Shown one piece after another: positions 6,970 to 7,973 of a DNA stretch of 7,973 nt. Made by a program: the position numbers and the translations under genes. The DNA is taken from assembly GCA_964369605.1 (NCBI GenBank), contig CAYJFD010000052.1, positions 1-7,973 on the forward strand, given 5' to 3'. Source of the DNA: CAYJFD01 sp964369605. Its GTDB lineage: Bacteria > Bacteroidota > Bacteroidia > Bacteroidales > UBA932. The notes under the pieces were generated by a model. The model was given only the letters and a program-made list of their open reading frames with translations. It was not told the DNA's origin and ran no database searches. How positions within the stretch are numbered: the stretch's first letter is position 1; each line of letters opens with the position of its first letter.

Positions 6970-7043
6970 TGACTCGTAAGGGATTCGAACCCCTGACCCA
7001 CAGATTAGAAATCTGTTGCTCTATCCAGCTGAGCTAACGAGCC
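6970..7043 (-). tRNA. tRNA-Arg (anticodon TCT)
   Basis: The minus strand starts GGCTCGTTAGCTCAGCTGG and folds into a full cloverleaf. The acceptor stem is GGCTCGT/ACGAGTC with one G-T pair and the discriminator is A. The anticodon arm is ACAGA-TTTCTAA-TCTGT with anticodon TCT (complement of 7007-7009), and the T arm contains GGTTCGAATCC. It reads AGA and AGG, codons used often in this AT-rich genome. CCA is not encoded. It lies upstream of rho on the same strand. Confidence 0.97.
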
Positions 7044-7064
7044 GATTCGTTTTTGAAACGGGTT

Positions 7065-7095
7065 GCAAAGATATACAAAATATTTCATTTTCAAA
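7065..7095 (-). promoter_or_regulatory. Promoter of tRNA-Arg (possibly also rho)
   Basis: The -33 box TTTG (complement of 7092-7095) and the -7 box TATCTTTGC (complement of 7065-7073) are separated by 18 bp. The box ends 21 bases before the tRNA 5' end. As no other promoter is seen before rho, it may supply some rho mRNA by read-through. Confidence 0.78.
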
Positions 7096-7141
7096 ACATT
7101 TTCAATAAAATTCATTTTTTTTAAAAAAAGTTGCAAATAAT

Positions 7142-7173
7142 TTTGGAATATAAAATTTTTCTACTACTTTTGC
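7142..7173 (+). promoter_or_regulatory. Promoter of tRNA-Phe
   Basis: TTTG (7142-7145) and TACTTTTGC (7165-7173) are separated by exactly 19 bp, a perfect Bacteroidota-type promoter. The -7 box ends 24 bases before the mature tRNA 5' end. It is divergent from the tRNA-Arg promoter, with 46 bases between the two -33 boxes. Confidence 0.87.
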
Positions 7174-7197
7174 AGTCCCAAAACACAAACGGGCACT

Positions 7198-7270
7198 GGT
7201 GCCATAGCTCAGTTGGTAGAGCAAAGGACTGAAAATCCTTGTGTCCCCGGTTCGATTCCTGGTGGCACCA
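7198..7270 (+). tRNA. tRNA-Phe (anticodon GAA)
   Basis: GGTGCCATAGCTCAGTTGG begins a full cloverleaf. The acceptor stem is GGTGCCA/TGGCACC with discriminator A, and the anticodon arm is AAGGA-CTGAAAA-TCCTT with GAA at 7231-7233. The T arm contains GGTTCGATTCC. CCA is not encoded: the next bases are CAAAA. A strong terminator hairpin begins two bases after the discriminator. The 3' end of this gene is part of a longer inverted repeat with the first unit of the downstream array. Confidence 0.97.
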
Positions 7271-7271
7271 C

Positions 7272-7310
7272 AAAAAAGAGAGAAGCAAGAAAATGCTTCT
7301 CTCTTTTTTT
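7272..7310 (+). terminator. Intrinsic terminator of tRNA-Phe
   Basis: A6-GAGAGAAGCA (7272-7287) pairs perfectly with TGCTTCTCTC-T6 (7294-7309) around the loop AGAAAA, a 16-bp stem ending in seven T. Pairing can continue outward past one bulged T into GTGGTGCCA, which is complementary to the tRNA 3' end. A related hairpin recurs at 7425-7459 inside the array. Confidence 0.9.
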
Positions 7311-7459
7311 GTGGTGCCATGGGGCACATATATAACAGCAGTGAACTGTTGAAGGAGGCACACTACTGCGTAGTGGTCGTCTGATGACGACGACAGGACA
7401 ACGAAAAGATTTGCGGATGTGTAAAGAGAAGCAAGCAAGAAAATGCTTCTCTCTTTTTT
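7311..7459 (+). repeat. Tandem repeat unit A, complete, 149 bp
   Basis: This unit runs from GTGGTGCCATGGGGCAC to the next terminator-like hairpin. It contains a row of short stems: GTGCC/GGCAC with loop ATGG (7314-7327), CAGCAG/CTGTTG with loop TGAA (7336-7351), CACTAC/GTAGTG with loop TGC (7361-7375), and directly abutting it GTCGTC/GACGAC with loop TGAT (7376-7391). Then come a linker with AGATTTGCGGATGTGT and a hairpin AGAGAAGCA/TGCTTCTCT (7425-7452) with a 10-base loop and a T-run. The first 94 bases match unit B with one substitution (T at 7349 against C at 7498). Its 149-bp period is not a multiple of three, so the open frames across it shift between copies and are not genes. I do not recognise the family. 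Confidence 0.95.
7425..7459 (+). terminator. Second terminator-like hairpin, inside the array
   Basis: AGAGAAGCA (7425-7433) pairs with TGCTTCTCT (7444-7452), followed by C and six T (7454-7459). It is a variant of the tRNA-Phe terminator with a loop enlarged by an extra AGCA-like stretch and two fewer bases in the left arm. The right arm plus the next nine bases (7444-7468) are the exact reverse complement of 7263-7287. Confidence 0.6.
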
Positions 7460-7553
7460 GTGGTGCCATGGGGCACATATATAACAGCAGTGAACTGCTG
7501 AAGGAGGCACACTACTGCGTAGTGGTCGTCTGATGACGACGACAGGACAACGA
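7460..7553 (+). repeat. Tandem repeat unit B, cut by an assembly gap
   Basis: This has the same start and order of hairpins as unit A, with CAGCAG/CTGCTG fully Watson-Crick paired here. It is identical to 7311-7404 except at 7498. The unit runs into N at 7554, so its linker and terminator-like hairpin are not seen. Confidence 0.95.
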
Positions 7554-7653
7554 NNNNNNNNNNNNNNNNNNNNNNNNNNNNNNNNNNNNNNNNNNNNNNN
7601 NNNNNNNNNNNNNNNNNNNNNNNNNNNNNNNNNNNNNNNNNNNNNNNNNNNNN
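7554..7653. other. Assembly gap of 100 N
   Basis: Exactly 100 N fill this stretch, the usual placeholder for a gap of unknown size. It falls inside the tandem array and both flanks are repeat sequence, so the assembly most likely broke on the repeat. The distance between units B and C across the gap (171) does not fit the 149-bp period, which confirms that the length is arbitrary. Confidence 0.95.
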
Positions 7654-7727
7654 AACAGCAGTGAACTGCTGAAGGAGGCACACTACTGCGTAGTGGTCGT
7701 CTGATGACTACGACAGGACAACGAAAA
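7654..7727 (+). repeat. Last repeat unit C, partial
   Basis: This begins out of the gap at AACAGCAG and matches units A and B through CAACGAAAA. The one difference from B is T at 7709 against G at 7538, which weakens the GTCGTC/GACGAC stem. After 7727 the sequence diverges from the linker of unit A, so this is the distal end of the array. Confidence 0.93.
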
Positions 7728-7764
7728 TAGAGTATACTTCATTTTTTCATAGATAAGCAGCAGT

Positions 7765-7973
7765 CTATTTTAGTTTAAATTTCAACATTCCTTTTGAGCT
7801 ACATATCTGCGTCAGTTCATCTACTATGTTTTTAGTATCCGTTTCAGTAGTGCTTACCTCTTTTGCAACAGCGATAACATCTGCAAGTTTTGGCTCTCCT
7901 TGCCCGTTAATGGTTGTGGTGTGATAGCCATTAAAGCCTGTGCTTGGCAGAATATCATAAGCTGGCGAGAGTT
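7765..7973 (-). CDS. hipA: HipA-family kinase, C-terminal fragment (gene continues beyond the window)
   Basis: Only the last 68 codons are visible, ending at TAG (complement of 7765-7767). The segment LSPAYDILPSTG, then FNGYHTTTINGQGEP, then KLADVIAVAKEVS, resembles the C-terminal part of HipA-type serine/threonine kinases, where a (L)SPAYD motif follows the catalytic aspartates. HipA toxins of type II toxin-antitoxin systems phosphorylate proteins such as glutamyl-tRNA synthetase and induce dormancy, with HipB as the neutralising DNA-binding partner. The catalytic core and any hipB lie off the right edge, so activity and system type cannot be judged. The fragment ends LKFKLK and is convergent with the repeat array and tRNA-Phe. 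The gap between its stop and the array is only 37 bases. Confidence 0.7.
   Translation of the reverse strand, partial: LSPAYDILPSTGFNGYHTTTINGQGEPKLADVIAVAKEVSTTETDTKNIVDELTQICSSKGMLKFKLK

Noticed and set aside
7379..7392. CTGATGA resembling a box C / kink-turn motif in the repeat
   Set aside because: No box D or paired sheared G-A context is seen, and the bases are explained by the GTCGTC/GACGAC hairpin.
7406..7414. AAGATTTGC as a promoter -7 box within the repeat linker
   Set aside because: The first T of TAnnTTTG is missing and there is no TTTG at 18-20 bp upstream.
7102..7683. Several open reading frames on the minus strand across the repeats and tRNA-Phe (75-186 codons)
   Set aside because: They run through a tRNA and its terminator or through N, and the 149-bp period shifts the frame between copies. 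The peptides are translated hairpins, with no family resemblance.
7311..7727. CRISPR array
   Set aside because: The repeated part is over 90 bp with no unique spacers, and no cas genes are seen.
7311..7727. Integron attC array
   Set aside because: There is no matching pair of RYYYAAC and GTTRRRY boxes, no cassette genes and no integrase.
7724..7771. AAAATAGA / TCTATTTT inverted repeat as a hipA terminator
   Set aside because: The 8-bp AT-rich arms are separated by 32 bases and overlap the stop codon, too weak to call.

Overview
The window looks like chromosomal DNA from a Bacteroidota bacterium, probably of the Bacteroidales. The base composition is AT-rich. Upstream of six transcription units there are -7 boxes of the phylum-specific type TAnnTTTGC, four of them with a TTTG -33 box 18-19 bp away. 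Shine-Dalgarno sites are weak or absent. Rho carries the long basic, Gln/Pro-rich N-terminal insertion typical of the phylum. The mix of DUF3822, FKBP-like lipoproteins and NrnA is also typical. The order is my inference from gene content; no species can be named.

Layout: 1-50 looks like the last bases of an IS3-type insertion sequence, followed by tRNA-Asp (76-152, minus) with its promoter. A three-gene minus-strand unit follows (read from 2099 down to 298): a single-pass membrane protein of unknown function, a shortened DUF3822-like protein, and the 16S rRNA methyltransferase RsmD. A divergent promoter region at 2142-2190 separates it from a plus-strand group: the DHH/DHHA1 phosphoesterase NrnA, then two FKBP-like lipoproteins (one domain, then two domains) that start from their own, almost leaderless promoter. 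A 17-bp bidirectional hairpin terminator (4924-4962) separates these from rho on the minus strand. Upstream of rho are tRNA-Arg(TCT) on the minus strand and tRNA-Phe(GAA) on the plus strand, transcribed divergently.

From 7272 onward the window changes character. The tRNA-Phe terminator is followed by a tandem array of a 149-bp, hairpin-rich, non-coding repeat, with at least three copies. The array is interrupted by exactly 100 N, an assembly gap of unknown true length. The window ends inside the C-terminus of a HipA-family kinase gene on the minus strand, convergent with tRNA-Phe.

Functionally, most of the window is housekeeping: translation and rRNA modification, RNA turnover, transcription termination and envelope folding factors. 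The unusual part is the repeat array between tRNA-Phe and hipA. Each unit holds a terminator-like hairpin followed by four short hairpins. It also includes a stretch exactly complementary to the 3' end of tRNA-Phe and its terminator arm. I do not recognise this repeat family.
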